From Fredinandcohnia humi (GTDB lineage: Bacteria; Bacillota; Bacilli; Bacillales; Bacillaceae_L): a stretch of 64,000 bases of DNA. A program made the translations under genes and the position numbers. Shown here one piece after another: positions 1-9,586 of the stretch (position 1 is the first letter of the stretch; every line of letters begins with the position of its first letter). A model generated the notes under the pieces. That model made no database searches and was not told the origin of the DNA. It saw only the letters and a list, made by a program, of their open reading frames with translations. The stretch lies in contig NZ_LMBW01000003.1 of NCBI RefSeq assembly GCF_001439915.1, positions 214,872 through 278,871 of the forward strand. Reading direction: 5' to 3'.

Positions 1-2
1 CT

Positions 3-1385
3 ATGGTAGCAAGGCAGCTATTGCATAACCACGAGGTAGATTTATTGCCTGTTGCGTTTGTTGATGATGACATAAAAAAACAACGTTTGCAAATATTGGA
101 TATACCTGTTTTGGGTGGAGTAGACACAATTGAAAAAGTTGTGAAGGAAGAAAAAATTGATAACATTGTGATTGCAATCCCATCACTTAGTAGGAAAGAA
201 TTGAATGATATTTTTCAAGAGTGTAGCAAGACGAAGGCAAAAACACAAATCATGCCAATGATCGAAGATATATTGGTAGGAAAGGTATCGGTCAATAGCT
301 TCCGAGATGTCCAAGTCGAAGATTTACTAGGAAGGGAACCTGTTCAATTGGATATTGAAAGTATCTCCGATAATCTTACCGGCAGAACAATTCTTGTCAC
401 AGGTGCAGGTGGTTCAATTGGATCGGAAATTTGTAGACAGGTTTGTAAGTTTAATCCAAAAACGATCGTGTTGTTTGGACATGGCGAAAACAGTATTTAT
501 TTAATTGATATGGAGCTAAGGGGCAGATACGGGAAGAAAGTTGAAATTGTACCTGTAATTGGCGACGTCCAGGATCGTAGTCGTGTATTTGAGGTCGTTG
601 AAACATATAAACCAGCCCTTATTTACCATGCAGCAGCACATAAACACGTCCCACTTATGGAATATAATCCACACGAAGCAGTAAAAAACAATGTAATTGG
701 TACAAAAAACGTTGCCGAAGCGGCCGACACGTTTGGTATTGATACATTTGTTCTGGTTTCTTCCGATAAAGCGGTGAATCCGACAAATGTAATGGGAGCA
801 ACGAAAAGAGTTGCTGAAATGGTTGTTCAAGGTTTATCCAGCCATAGCAACACAAAATTTGTGGCTGTTCGATTTGGAAATGTTCTCGGTAGTCGGGGTA
901 GCGTTATTCCACTATTTAAGAAACAAATTGAACAGGGTGGCCCGGTGACAGTAACGGATCCGGAAATGACCAGATATTTCATGACAATCCCGGAAGCATC
1001 ACGACTTGTAATTCAAGCAGGATCATTAGCAAGAGGTGGAGAGATATTTGTACTGGACATGGGTGAACCTGTAAAAATTGTTGACCTTGCAAGGAACTTA
1101 ATAAGCCTTTCTGGATATACCGAAGATGATATTGAAATTAAATATACAGGTATACGTCCTGGTGAAAAGATGTTTGAAGAGTTACTTAATGAAGACGAGA
1201 TACATCCCAAAAAGGTATTCGAAAAAATTTATATTGGTAAAACAAACGGTGTCGATATACAGGTAGTAAATGAAATTATCGAAAAATTTATGGAGCTTTC
1301 ATCTGTAGAATTACGGGATACATTGCTGAAAGCTGCAAGTAAACATAATATAGTTGAAAAATCAGAGGCTAATGGAATTCTATAA
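3..1385 (+). CDS. Nucleoside-diphosphate sugar 4,6-dehydratase/epimerase, CapD/EpsC type (5' partial)
   Basis: Membrane-linked polysaccharide biosynthesis protein, predicted to make a 4-keto-6-deoxy sugar nucleotide (UDP-GlcNAc 4,6-dehydratase-like) for the exopolysaccharide built by the genes downstream. The visible 460 residues begin inside the N-terminal Rossmann-like domain (about 1-110). The catalytic SDR domain follows, with the NAD motif TGAGGSIGSE near residue 133, YHAAAHKHVPLME near 208 and SSDKAVNPTNVMGATKR near 252, where the usual YxxxK is MxxxK, as in this family. Family members are about 600 residues with four N-terminal membrane helices, so about 140 residues and the true start lie upstream of the window; the ATG at 3 is internal. 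The aminotransferase at 3044 could use its product. Confidence 0.9.
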   Translation: MVARQLLHNHEVDLLPVAFVDDDIKKQRLQILDIPVLGGVDTIEKVVKEEKIDNIVIAIPSLSRKELNDIFQECSKTKAKTQIMPMIEDILVGKVSVNSFRDVQVEDLLGREPVQLDIESISDNLTGRTILVTGAGGSIGSEICRQVCKFNPKTIVLFGHGENSIYLIDMELRGRYGKKVEIVPVIGDVQDRSRVFEVVETYKPALIYHAAAHKHVPLMEYNPHEAVKNNVIGTKNVAEAADTFGIDTFVLVSSDKAVNPTNVMGATKRVAEMVVQGLSSHSNTKFVAVRFGNVLGSRGSVIPLFKKQIEQGGPVTVTDPEMTRYFMTIPEASRLVIQAGSLARGGEIFVLDMGEPVKIVDLARNLISLSGYTEDDIEIKYTGIRPGEKMFEELLNEDEIHPKKVFEKIYIGKTNGVDIQVVNEIIEKFMELSSVELRDTLLKAASKHNIVEKSEANGIL

Positions 1386-1403
1386 TACGTCGAGGTGAAT
1401 GAA

Positions 1404-2366
1404 GTGGAAGAAGAAATAAATTTAAAAGATATAATCAATACCTTATGGAATGGAAAGTGGATTATTACGATTGTAACAATCATAGCTTTGTTAATTAGCA
1501 CCATATTTAACTTTTTTATTGTAGATCCTGTATATCGGGGAAAAGCAGAAGTAACAATTCATAAGGTTGCGAACGTGCCTGAATCTGTTCAACCTTATAT
1601 TGATGAAATGACGAGATACGAGTTATTTGAACTAACATTGAAGTCGCCTAGTGTGCTGAATAAAGTAATTGAAAATAATAACCTTAATTCGACGATTGGA
1701 AATCTACAATCGTCAATAAAAGTTACTCCCAACTCAGAAGGTGCAAATGCACAGCCAGCAACTATTATATCTATATCATTAGAAGGTAAGGATAGAGAGA
1801 ACATAGCTTCTATTGTTGACAGCTCAGTTGAATATACCAGGGAGATGCTTGCAGTAAATATAAAATCAAAATTATCTTCACTAGAAGCAGAATATGAAAA
1901 GAAAATGAGTGAAGAGGATGAACGAATTACGGCAGCAGTAAAGGAATTCAATGAATTAGGTGCAGGTAAGGGGCTACCTACCTTAATATTATTCCAAGAA
2001 AATACTGGTAGCAGCCAATATGTTCTTGAAGCAAACAAGGAATTACTTGATGAGTTGAAAGATTTGGATAAACAAGATCAAATTCAGTATGAAAAAATAA
2101 ATAAAAAAATCGAAAATTTAACTTCTTTATATAACTTCTATAGTCTGAAATATGAAGAGGTAAGAAGTGTTAATTCAATGAATGTAATTGATTTAAGTGT
2201 AAACGTAGTATCTGATGCATTCGTATCTGGGGTTCCTGTAGCGCCGAACAAGTTGTTGAATCTGGCAATATCAATTGTAATAGGATTAATGATTGGTGTG
2301 GGAATTGTGTTTTTGAGGGAATACTGGAAAGAAGATGTAGTTAAAGTTAATGATATTTCAAGTTAA
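1404..2366 (+). CDS. Wzz/YveK-type chain-length determinant (capsular polysaccharide co-polymerase)
   Basis: Polysaccharide co-polymerase that sets chain length and, in Bacillota, activates a partner tyrosine kinase. An N-terminal membrane helix (about 20-42, ending FNFFIV), a long extracellular coiled-coil region rich in E/K (about 150-260) and a C-terminal helix (about 285-310, ending FLREYW) give the Wzz layout. A GTG at 1395 is in frame, but GAGGTG at 1392-1397 is well placed only for the GTG at 1404, so I use that (320 aa). The usual kinase partner (YwqD/EpsB) is not in the window and may lie upstream. It follows the CapD-like gene by under 20 bases, so same transcript. Confidence 0.85.
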   Translation: MEEEINLKDIINTLWNGKWIITIVTIIALLISTIFNFFIVDPVYRGKAEVTIHKVANVPESVQPYIDEMTRYELFELTLKSPSVLNKVIENNNLNSTIGNLQSSIKVTPNSEGANAQPATIISISLEGKDRENIASIVDSSVEYTREMLAVNIKSKLSSLEAEYEKKMSEEDERITAAVKEFNELGAGKGLPTLILFQENTGSSQYVLEANKELLDELKDLDKQDQIQYEKINKKIENLTSLYNFYSLKYEEVRSVNSMNVIDLSVNVVSDAFVSGVPVAPNKLLNLAISIVIGLMIGVGIVFLREYWKEDVVKVNDISS

Positions 2367-2410
2367 GTTTATTAAATCGATTGAGTAAAAAAATTATCAG
2401 ATAATGTGGT

Positions 2411-2499
2411 AAGCAGCCAGCAAATGCAAATTAATGGGATTATGGCGCGAGGAATATTGTGCACGGGTTACCATGAATTGTCCATTTGCTGTTTTGCTT
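2411..2499 (+). other. Long imperfect hairpin in eps intergenic region
   Basis: AAGCAgcCAGCAAATG at 2411-2426 pairs with CATTTGCTGttTTGCTT at about 2483-2499, and the arms continue inward through AAATTAATGG against CCATGAATTG. That is over 25 nearly continuous pairs around a loop of about 35 bases. No T-run follows, so it is not an ordinary terminator. It could be a regulatory RNA or the scar of a small mobile element. Confidence 0.6.
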
Positions 2500-2933
2500 A
2501 ATAAGAAGTTTTTATTCAGAAGCCGTTGGAATTTGTGTTGAAAAATTAATGTTTAAGTAGAAATTGTAAAGAGTACTCCATGTTTATGGGGCCTTGATGG
2601 TGATTAGAATATCTTTTGTTATTAAAAATGGAAAGGTTGAAATAAAGGTCAGTGAATCGAATTGAGTTAGAAAGAATATCTGAACAAGAGTTGGAATAAA
2701 AGGGTATTAACTACTAAGATGTTATGTTTCGTCAATATCTCTTAGAACATATTTTGGATATTTGGCCAGTCATAGGGTGAACATTTAGTTGAGTACAGTG
2801 TGTATGGTAAGGATCGAATGGTATATATATAAAGGAAGAAATACGGTTTGAAGTGATAATGAAGTTGACAACAATTTTGTATTTGTTGGAAGATGGAAAG
2901 GATATTACTTGGGGCTGTCAGAAGTAAGATTGA

Positions 2934-2993
2934 TTTAGTGGTCTAGTAGTTGGTTGGAAAGTGGAAGTTCCGATTAAGTACTAATCCACTAAA
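2934..2993 (+). other. Hairpin in leader of the aminotransferase gene
   Basis: TTTAGTGGtctAGT at 2934-2947 and its partner ACTaatCCACTAAA at 2980-2993 form an interrupted stem about 50 bases before the next start codon. No poly-T follows. A leader structure or a decayed element are both possible. Confidence 0.5.
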
Positions 2994-3043
2994 TAGCTTA
3001 TAAATGGGCTAAATAAAAACTTGAATAAAGTGAGGGTAATTAA

Positions 3044-4255
3044 ATGTTTGATACCGATTTAAGAAATATTCCATTTTCTCCGCCAGATATCACAGATGCG
3101 GAGATTAAAGAAGTTATAAAAGCAATGAAGTCTGGTTGGATTACAACGGGACCAAGAACCAAAGAACTTGAAAAAAAAATAGCTAAATATGTTGGTACAA
3201 ATAAAGCTGTCTGCTTAAATTCCGCAACCGCAGCTATGGAACTTACCCTAAGGATTTTGGGTATAGGACCTGGTGATGAAGTTATTACTTCAGCATATAC
3301 CTATACTGCATCCGCCTCGGTTATTGAGCATGTTGGTGCAAAAATAGTATTAGTCGATACGGCACCAAATTCCTTCGAAATGGATTACTCTAGATTAGCA
3401 GAAGTAATAACAGAAAATACTAAAGTGATAATTCCTGTGGATATTGCAGGAAAGATGTGTGACTACGATACTATATTTGAAATAGTAGAAAGTAAAAAAG
3501 ATTTATTCAAGCCAAACAATGAACTCCAGGGGTTATTTAATAGAATAGTTGTTATGACTGATGCTGCTCATGCATTTGGGGCAGAAAGAAAAGGATTGAA
3601 ATGTGGACAAGTTGCAGATTTTACTTGCTTTTCTTTTCATGCCGTAAAAAACTTTACAACAGCTGAGGGTGGGGCTGTTGTATGGCGTAACGGCATTGGT
3701 TTAGATGATGAAATGCTATATAAGCAGTTCATGTTGTATAGTCTCCATGGTCAATCTAAAGATGCGCTTGCTAAAACAGAAAAAGGTGCATGGGAATATG
3801 ATATTATTTACACTGCCTACAAATGCAACATGACAGATATTATGGCCAGCATTGGGTTGATTCAGTTAGAAAGATATGAAGGCTTATTGCAACGACGTAA
3901 AGAGATTATAGAGATGTACGATAATATATTGGTTCCATTAGGTATTCAAAGTATACAACATTATGGAGATGATTTTTCCTCAAGTGGTCATCTTTATTTA
4001 GCGAGAATAACTGGTATTAGTGAAAAAGAGAGAAATGAAATCATTGTTAAGATGGCTGAAGCTGGGGTTGTATGTAATGTGCACTATAAACCCTTGCCTA
4101 TGTTTACGGCTTATAAGAATTTGGGATTTGATATTAAAGATTATAAAAATGCTTATCAGCAGTATGTTAATGAAATCACACTTCCGCTTCATACCCTATT
4201 GAGTGATGTGGATGTTAAGTATATTCTAGGTGTTTTAAAAAGCCTTATAAGGTAG
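3044..4255 (+). CDS. DegT/DnrJ/EryC1/StrS-family sugar aminotransferase (EpsN-like)
   Basis: PLP-dependent aminotransferase that converts a 4-keto (or 3-keto) sugar nucleotide into an amino sugar, probably acting on the product of the CapD-like dehydratase. The 403-residue length is typical. The family opening (IPFSPPDI..GWITTGPRTKELE) is clear, DAAHAFGAE carries the PLP-contacting Asp near residue 176, and SFHAVKNFTTAEGG near 200 holds the PLP Lys. GAGGG lies 8 bases before the ATG. The next gene starts 13 bases after its stop. Confidence 0.92.
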   Translation: MFDTDLRNIPFSPPDITDAEIKEVIKAMKSGWITTGPRTKELEKKIAKYVGTNKAVCLNSATAAMELTLRILGIGPGDEVITSAYTYTASASVIEHVGAKIVLVDTAPNSFEMDYSRLAEVITENTKVIIPVDIAGKMCDYDTIFEIVESKKDLFKPNNELQGLFNRIVVMTDAAHAFGAERKGLKCGQVADFTCFSFHAVKNFTTAEGGAVVWRNGIGLDDEMLYKQFMLYSLHGQSKDALAKTEKGAWEYDIIYTAYKCNMTDIMASIGLIQLERYEGLLQRRKEIIEMYDNILVPLGIQSIQHYGDDFSSSGHLYLARITGISEKERNEIIVKMAEAGVVCNVHYKPLPMFTAYKNLGFDIKDYKNAYQQYVNEITLPLHTLLSDVDVKYILGVLKSLIR

Positions 4256-4268
4256 GTGCGGAAGGCAT

Positions 4269-4946
4269 ATGCCAAAATTACTGAAATTTAAAGAAGAAAA
4301 TGAAGGAAATACAATAGATATACAACACTTACTCAAGCAAAAGAAAGGTCAATTAATCATAAAAAGGTTGTTTGATTTTATAGTATCTTTATTTGGAATA
4401 CTTATTCTTCTCCCTTTATTGCTGGTACTTGCGATTATAATTAAACTTGACTCTGGTGGTCCAGTATTCTTTAAGCAAGTACGTGTAGGAAAGGAAGGAA
4501 CCGAATTTAAAATCTTTAAATTTCGAACTATGGAAGTAGATGCTGAAAAAAAGGGAATGCAAATTACAGTAGGTAAAGACAAAAGGATAACCAAGTCCGG
4601 TCATATTTTAAGGCATTCTAAGCTAGACGAACTTCCTCAGTTAATAAATGTGTTAAAAGGTGATATGTCTTTTGTAGGACCAAGACCAGAAGTACCTAAG
4701 TATGTTGCTTTATATAATGAATATCAAAAAAATATATTAAAAGTTAGACCTGGTATAACTGATTTAGCTTCAATTGAATATAGGGATGAAAACACTCTAT
4801 TAGCTAAGAGTAAAGATCCTGAAGATACTTATACAAAGGAAATTATGCCCAAAAAAATTGAGTTAAACATAGAGTATTTAAAAAACATGTCAGTTTTTTA
4901 TGATATTAAGTTAATTTTAAAAACTATACTAGTTATTCTTAGATAA
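4269..4946 (+). CDS. Initiating sugar (phosphoglycosyl) transferase, EpsL/WcaJ family
   Basis: Transfers the first sugar-1-phosphate to undecaprenyl phosphate at the inner face of the membrane. One N-terminal hydrophobic re-entrant helix (about 37-58) follows the KRLFDFIVS signature. The cytoplasmic part has FKFRTM, DELPQLINVLKGDMSFVGPRPE and KVRPGITDLASIEY, all hallmarks of the bacterial sugar transferase domain (PF02397). At 225 residues it is the short monotopic form with only the catalytic core. Pairing with the aminotransferase suggests an amino sugar starts the repeat unit. Confidence 0.92.
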   Translation: MPKLLKFKEENEGNTIDIQHLLKQKKGQLIIKRLFDFIVSLFGILILLPLLLVLAIIIKLDSGGPVFFKQVRVGKEGTEFKIFKFRTMEVDAEKKGMQITVGKDKRITKSGHILRHSKLDELPQLINVLKGDMSFVGPRPEVPKYVALYNEYQKNILKVRPGITDLASIEYRDENTLLAKSKDPEDTYTKEIMPKKIELNIEYLKNMSVFYDIKLILKTILVILR

Positions 4947-4971
4947 TTAGTGAATATTTAGGGGGGATAGG

Positions 4972-6006
4972 ATGTTAGTCTCATTTATTGTTGTAGCACT
5001 TAATGCAGGCGATAAACTAAATAATTTAATTGAAGACATAAATAGTCAAGACTATGAACATAAAAACATTGAAATTATATTTGTAGATGGTAATTCAACT
5101 GATAACACAATGGATGTAATGCTAACCTTTAAAAATTCAACACATGACTTTTCTAGGGTTTGTATATTAAACAACCCTAATAAGATATTGCCTTGCGGAT
5201 GGAATATAGCCCTAAAAGAATCTAAAGGAGATGTTATTTTAAGAGTAGATGCTCATTCATCCATTCCAAATAACTTTATTAGAAAAAATGCTGAACGCAT
5301 TAAAAATGGTGAGAAAATTGTTGGAGGTCATAGAATTAGTATCATTGATGAGAAAAACTCATGGCAGAAAACACTTTTAACTGCTGAAACGTCTTTATTT
5401 GGTAGCGGAATAGCAAGCTATAGAAGAACTAAGGAAGAAAAATATGTCAGTACCTTAGCGCATGCGGCATACTCTAGAGAAGTTTTTCAACAGGTTGGGG
5501 GATATGATGAGAGGTTAGCAAGAACCGAGGATAATGAAATACACCATCGAATGAAAGAAGCCGGTTTTAAATTTTTATTGGATCCTAATATCCAATCATT
5601 TCACCATGCTAGAAATACATTTTCGAAAATGTTGAAACAGAAGTTCTTAAATGGATACTGGATAGGTCTGACATTAGGGGTTTCGCCAAAATGCTTCTCA
5701 GTTTACCACTTTGTACCATTACTTTTTGTGTTGGCAATAATTGGGGGAGTTGGACTAAGTTTATTTGGAGTTACTTTACCGTTGATGGTATTGGCTAGTA
5801 TATATCTTTCTTTTACTTTTATTAACACTGCTACCTCTATATTGGGTAAAAAGTTTGAAATATGTTATCTAATACTTCCATTATTGTTTTTTATGTTACA
5901 TGTTTATTATGGTACGGGTACGCTATGGGGAATCTTAAAATTACCATTTTGGAAGAAAAAAAATATTAATTTTGTACCCCCGAAAATTTCAAATAATATA
6001 TATTAA
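4972..6006 (+). CDS. Glycosyltransferase family 2, ExoA-like
   Basis: Adds a sugar to the lipid-linked repeat unit. It opens with VSFIVVALNAGDKLNNLI, then IIFVDGNSTDNT (nucleotide-binding DG), ILRVDAHSSIP (DxH in place of DxD) near residue 89 and RTEDNEIHHRM near 183. Two or three hydrophobic segments at about 240-310 anchor it in the membrane, as in succinoglycan ExoA. GGGGGA before the ATG is a strong ribosome site. Substrate cannot be told from sequence. Confidence 0.85.
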   Translation: MLVSFIVVALNAGDKLNNLIEDINSQDYEHKNIEIIFVDGNSTDNTMDVMLTFKNSTHDFSRVCILNNPNKILPCGWNIALKESKGDVILRVDAHSSIPNNFIRKNAERIKNGEKIVGGHRISIIDEKNSWQKTLLTAETSLFGSGIASYRRTKEEKYVSTLAHAAYSREVFQQVGGYDERLARTEDNEIHHRMKEAGFKFLLDPNIQSFHHARNTFSKMLKQKFLNGYWIGLTLGVSPKCFSVYHFVPLLFVLAIIGGVGLSLFGVTLPLMVLASIYLSFTFINTATSILGKKFEICYLILPLLFFMLHVYYGTGTLWGILKLPFWKKKNINFVPPKISNNIY

Positions 6007-6038
6007 GAAAACAGAGCTTTATTACGGAGGAGCCAAAT

Positions 6039-7133
6039 ATGTGGAATCATATTAAATTTATTCAGAAGTTAAAGTCAATTTTACCTTTTGGTTTAAAATT
6101 GTTAATCATAAGGATTTTGGTAGTAGGACAGTATATTTTTTATTCAATTTTCCCTCAAAGATTTGAAATAGGTGACAATTCTAAAAGAAAGATATACGTT
6201 TTATTAAGTACTGATTATTCAAATTTAGGCGATCATGCTATGACGTACGCACATATAAAAATGTTAAAAGAAAACTTTCCCGAAGCAGAAATTATCGAAA
6301 TTTTAGTTAGTGACACCTTGAAAAAAATTAAGTATTTACAATCAATTATTGGTGAGAATGATGTGTTGACATTAAAAGGTGGGGGCAATATTGGGTTGGA
6401 ATACTTTCGTGAGGAATTGTATAGAAGAATCCTAATTAAGAAATTTACAGAAAATAAAATTATTTTGTTCCCACAAACCGTATATTTTCCAGATACACCT
6501 AAGGGGAATAAGGAATTTAAAAAAACTATGAGTATTTTTAAAGACCATCCCCAATTTTATACATTAATCCGGGACGAAATATCCTATGAAATGGTTAATA
6601 AATATTTGAAAGAAAGATTATTTTTAACGCCCGATATTGCATTGTCTCTAGGAAATCTAAATATAAATAAAGATAGACAAGGCGTTACAATTTGTCTTCG
6701 GGATGACAAGGAAGGGATATATTCACGGGAACAAAAAGAAATGATCATGAGTAGTGCTAAAAGTTATTATAAAAAATTAACAATCACAGATACAATTACT
6801 AATTACTCGATATCGATTGCGCAAAGGGAAAAGGAACTTTATAAAATATGGAATTTGTTTTCTGCTTCAGAGTTGATTATTACTGATAGGCTACATGGAA
6901 TGATTTTTGCTGCTATTACTTCTACTCCATGTATAGTACTTGGTACCTATAATCATAAACTCATTGGTCAATATAATTGGTTAAAGCACTTAAACTATAT
7001 TAAATTCACAAACTATGATAGCGATAAAATTATAAGTTTAATAGTCGAACTGAATGACACACATGTTGTTAAATATGATGGAGATATATATAGAAATTAT
7101 TTCAGTAAAATTGTTGATATAATCAAAGAATAG
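6039..7133 (+). CDS. Polysaccharide pyruvyl transferase family protein (EpsI-like)
   Basis: Predicted to put a ketal-linked pyruvate from PEP on a sugar of the repeat unit, giving a negative charge. The 364 residues carry LLSTDYSNLGDHAMTYA near residue 54, LTLKGGGNIG near 112 and ELIITDRLHGMIFAAI near 287, the signature blocks of the family (PF04230). It resembles EpsI of Bacillus subtilis in length and layout. GGAGG sits 9 bases before the ATG. It is one of two such proteins in this operon (see 9587-10558). Confidence 0.87.
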   Translation: MWNHIKFIQKLKSILPFGLKLLIIRILVVGQYIFYSIFPQRFEIGDNSKRKIYVLLSTDYSNLGDHAMTYAHIKMLKENFPEAEIIEILVSDTLKKIKYLQSIIGENDVLTLKGGGNIGLEYFREELYRRILIKKFTENKIILFPQTVYFPDTPKGNKEFKKTMSIFKDHPQFYTLIRDEISYEMVNKYLKERLFLTPDIALSLGNLNINKDRQGVTICLRDDKEGIYSREQKEMIMSSAKSYYKKLTITDTITNYSISIAQREKELYKIWNLFSASELIITDRLHGMIFAAITSTPCIVLGTYNHKLIGQYNWLKHLNYIKFTNYDSDKIISLIVELNDTHVVKYDGDIYRNYFSKIVDIIKE

Positions 7134-7148
7134 GATGGAACACTTATT

Positions 7149-8270
7149 ATGAGCAAAAAAATCAAGGTATTACACGTTATTGGAAGACGTCCACAAGGGG
7201 GAATTGGAACCTTTTTGCTGAATATGCATAGTAACCTTGACATTTCAAAAGTCCATTTTGATTATTTAATAAATTCAAAGTCTGAGACTGGAGCCTTTGA
7301 TGAAAAGGTAAGGAACTTAGGTGGAAATATTTATGTTTTACCTGAACTAACGTATAGAAATACTTTTATATATCTTAAAGAGTTAAATCGATTTTATAAG
7401 GAACACCAAAATTACGATATAGTGCATGTTCATTCCGTAAATATAGGATTATTTAATTATTTGTTAGCTAAAAGGTATGGAATTAAGCATCGTATTGCTC
7501 ATAGCCATAGTATAAAGTATTCAGATAGTAAACTAAAGAGTATTAGAAATTATATTTTACAAATCCCCCTAAAAAAGTTAGCTAATGTATACTTTGCATG
7601 CAGTAATGAAGCAGCATTATTTTTATTTGGAAAGAAGCAAGTTTTAAGTGAAAATGTATATATGGCAAAAAATGCGATAAATGCTCGAAAGTTTAATTAC
7701 AACATGAATATAAGGGAAAAAGTAAGAAAAGATTTTGGGGTAGATAATGAATTTATAATAGGTCATGTTGGCGCCTTTTTGCCTGTGAAAAACCATGAAT
7801 ATATATTAGAAATCATTAACGAATTAAAAGAAAAAGATGCTAACATTCAGCTATGGTTAGTAGGAACTGGTGAATTGGAATCTTATATAAAAGATAAAGT
7901 AAGGGAATTAGAGCTAGAGAAATTCGTTAAATTTATGGGTGCTCGTGATGATGTACATGAGCTTATGCAAGCATTTGATGTCTTTATATTACCTTCGAAA
8001 TTTGAGGGGTTGCCATTAGTAGGGATCGAGGCCCAAGCCGCAGGGCTACCTTGTATTTTTTCAGATAAAGTTACCACGGAAGTCAAGCTAACTGATAATG
8101 TAGTTTTTAAAAGCGTACAAAACCTTCCTGGCGTGTGGGCAGATGAAATTCTGAAGTATCAAGATCATCAGAGACAGGAAACATATAATGAAATTCTAAG
8201 TAATGGATATGAAGTCGGAACTGTAGCAAAAAAGTTACAAGACTACTATTTAAATTTACTTAATAACTAG
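7149..8270 (+). CDS. Glycosyltransferase family 4, EpsF-like
   Basis: Retaining GT-B glycosyltransferase. The first Rossmann domain opens KVLHVIGRRPQGGIGTFLLNM and includes HVHSVNIG. The donor domain has GHVGAFLPVKNHEYILE, WLVGTGELE and the E-x7-E block FEGLPLVGIEAQAAGLP near residue 285. It acts at the inner membrane face on the growing lipid-linked oligosaccharide. Start follows GGATGG at 7134. The next gene is 122 bases away, a stretch of AT-rich DNA with no visible terminator. Confidence 0.87.
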   Translation: MSKKIKVLHVIGRRPQGGIGTFLLNMHSNLDISKVHFDYLINSKSETGAFDEKVRNLGGNIYVLPELTYRNTFIYLKELNRFYKEHQNYDIVHVHSVNIGLFNYLLAKRYGIKHRIAHSHSIKYSDSKLKSIRNYILQIPLKKLANVYFACSNEAALFLFGKKQVLSENVYMAKNAINARKFNYNMNIREKVRKDFGVDNEFIIGHVGAFLPVKNHEYILEIINELKEKDANIQLWLVGTGELESYIKDKVRELELEKFVKFMGARDDVHELMQAFDVFILPSKFEGLPLVGIEAQAAGLPCIFSDKVTTEVKLTDNVVFKSVQNLPGVWADEILKYQDHQRQETYNEILSNGYEVGTVAKKLQDYYLNLLNN

Positions 8271-8392
8271 TACTGTTACTGTTAATTTATATTATTGGAA
8301 AGCACATGGGTTGATTATGTTTTTAATTATGTGCATATATTTTAATGTTATTCGTAAATAGAATCCAAATATAATAAAAATGAGGAATTTGT

Positions 8393-9499
8393 TTGTATAT
8401 TTATCTATTACTAATAATTTTTATTTCTTTCTTTGCTGTAGTAATTAAGATAATGCCATTAAGCAAAAAAGGGAAAAGGAAAACTTTTGTGTTTATGAGT
8501 TTTATTCCCTTATTTATTATTTCTGCTTTTAGATCTGAAAATATAGGAAATGACACATATAAGTACGTTGATTTATTTTTTGTAGTGAATAATGCAAATG
8601 ATTTAAGTAAAATTCATAATAGATATGAGGAAGGCTATTTACTTTTTAATAAGGCCATATACTTTATTTCTTCTAACGGTCAAGCACTTCTAATTGGTAC
8701 TAGCTTTTTAATACTTTCTTTAATATTTTTGTTTATATATAGAAATTCAAATAATCTTTGGCTAAGTATTTATCTATTTATAACTCTAATGTTTTATTAT
8801 TTTACTATGAGTGGTTTAAGGCAAGCGATAGCAATGAGTATAGTAGTGTGTTCTTATCACTTTATTTTAAATCGGAAATTTTGGCGTTTCCTTTTATATA
8901 TAATCATAGCCTCTTTATTTCATAGTATTGCAATAGTCATGTTATTACTCTACCCACTTTCGTTTCTTAAATTTAATAGGAAAAATATAATTTTTTTCAT
9001 AGCTAGCGGTATTATTACTCTATTTTCATTTGATAGATTATTATATCTCATTCTGAATTTCTTTCCTAAATACTCATACTATCTAAAATCGGAATACTTT
9101 GAGGCATATAACATAGCAAATGTAATAAATGCATTTATTCCAGCGATGATTCTAATATTTGGCTACACATTTAAATATTTTAAAGCTAGTGATGTTGATG
9201 AAAAAGTCGGAAATAAATTATTGGCGAATGAAAATCACTTTTTATCTTTTATTATCCTTATAGGCACCTTAGTTTCTTTTGTTTCAATAGAAGCCAGTGT
9301 CATTGATCGGGTATATTATTATTTCTCGATTTTTATAATAATTTACATTCCAAAAGTATTAAACACAATTAAGGAACCAAAAAGTAGAAATTTACTTACA
9401 TTTTTTGTTGTCTTTATGACATTTTTATATAATTTAACAATATTTTTAGTAAGGCCAGAATGGAATAATGTATTTCCTTATTATTTCTTTTGGGATTAA
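8393..9499 (+). CDS. EpsG-family polysaccharide polymerase
   Basis: Multispanning membrane protein of 368 residues with about 10 hydrophobic segments. It matches the EpsG layout: the motif AFRSENIGNDTYKYVDLF near residue 45 (family R..iG.Dt..Y), then EEGYLLFNKAIYFISSN and SGLRQAIAMSI. EpsG proteins act as the Wzy-type polymerase of Bacillus exopolysaccharides. Start is TTG with GAGG 7 bases upstream; no better in-frame codon exists. Confidence 0.82.
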   Translation: MYIYLLLIIFISFFAVVIKIMPLSKKGKRKTFVFMSFIPLFIISAFRSENIGNDTYKYVDLFFVVNNANDLSKIHNRYEEGYLLFNKAIYFISSNGQALLIGTSFLILSLIFLFIYRNSNNLWLSIYLFITLMFYYFTMSGLRQAIAMSIVVCSYHFILNRKFWRFLLYIIIASLFHSIAIVMLLLYPLSFLKFNRKNIIFFIASGIITLFSFDRLLYLILNFFPKYSYYLKSEYFEAYNIANVINAFIPAMILIFGYTFKYFKASDVDEKVGNKLLANENHFLSFIILIGTLVSFVSIEASVIDRVYYYFSIFIIIYIPKVLNTIKEPKSRNLLTFFVVFMTFLYNLTIFLVRPEWNNVFPYYFFWD

Positions 9500-9586
9500 A
9501 ATTTCAAATTTAGATAAATTAATATGATTTTTTAAAAATCAAGGTTATTGATAATAATTAATTCATAAACACTTGGAGGAAGTAGT

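Larger units (their letters stand above)
2367..3043 (+). other. 677-bp non-coding gap inside the polysaccharide operon
   Basis: No ORF with a plausible start and ribosome site was found on either strand. The stretch holds two hairpins, annotated separately, at 2411-2499 and 2934-2993. It contains a TTGACA near 2864 but no convincing -10 at the right distance. Long leaders inside eps operons are known to carry processive-antitermination RNAs (the EAR/epsC RNA of Bacillus subtilis); whether this is one cannot be decided by eye. It could equally be decayed DNA where a kinase gene was lost. Confidence 0.6.

Noticed and set aside
2367-3043. JUMPstart/ops-type antitermination element in the eps gap
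   Set aside because: No GGCGGTAG-type core was found; only generic hairpins are present.
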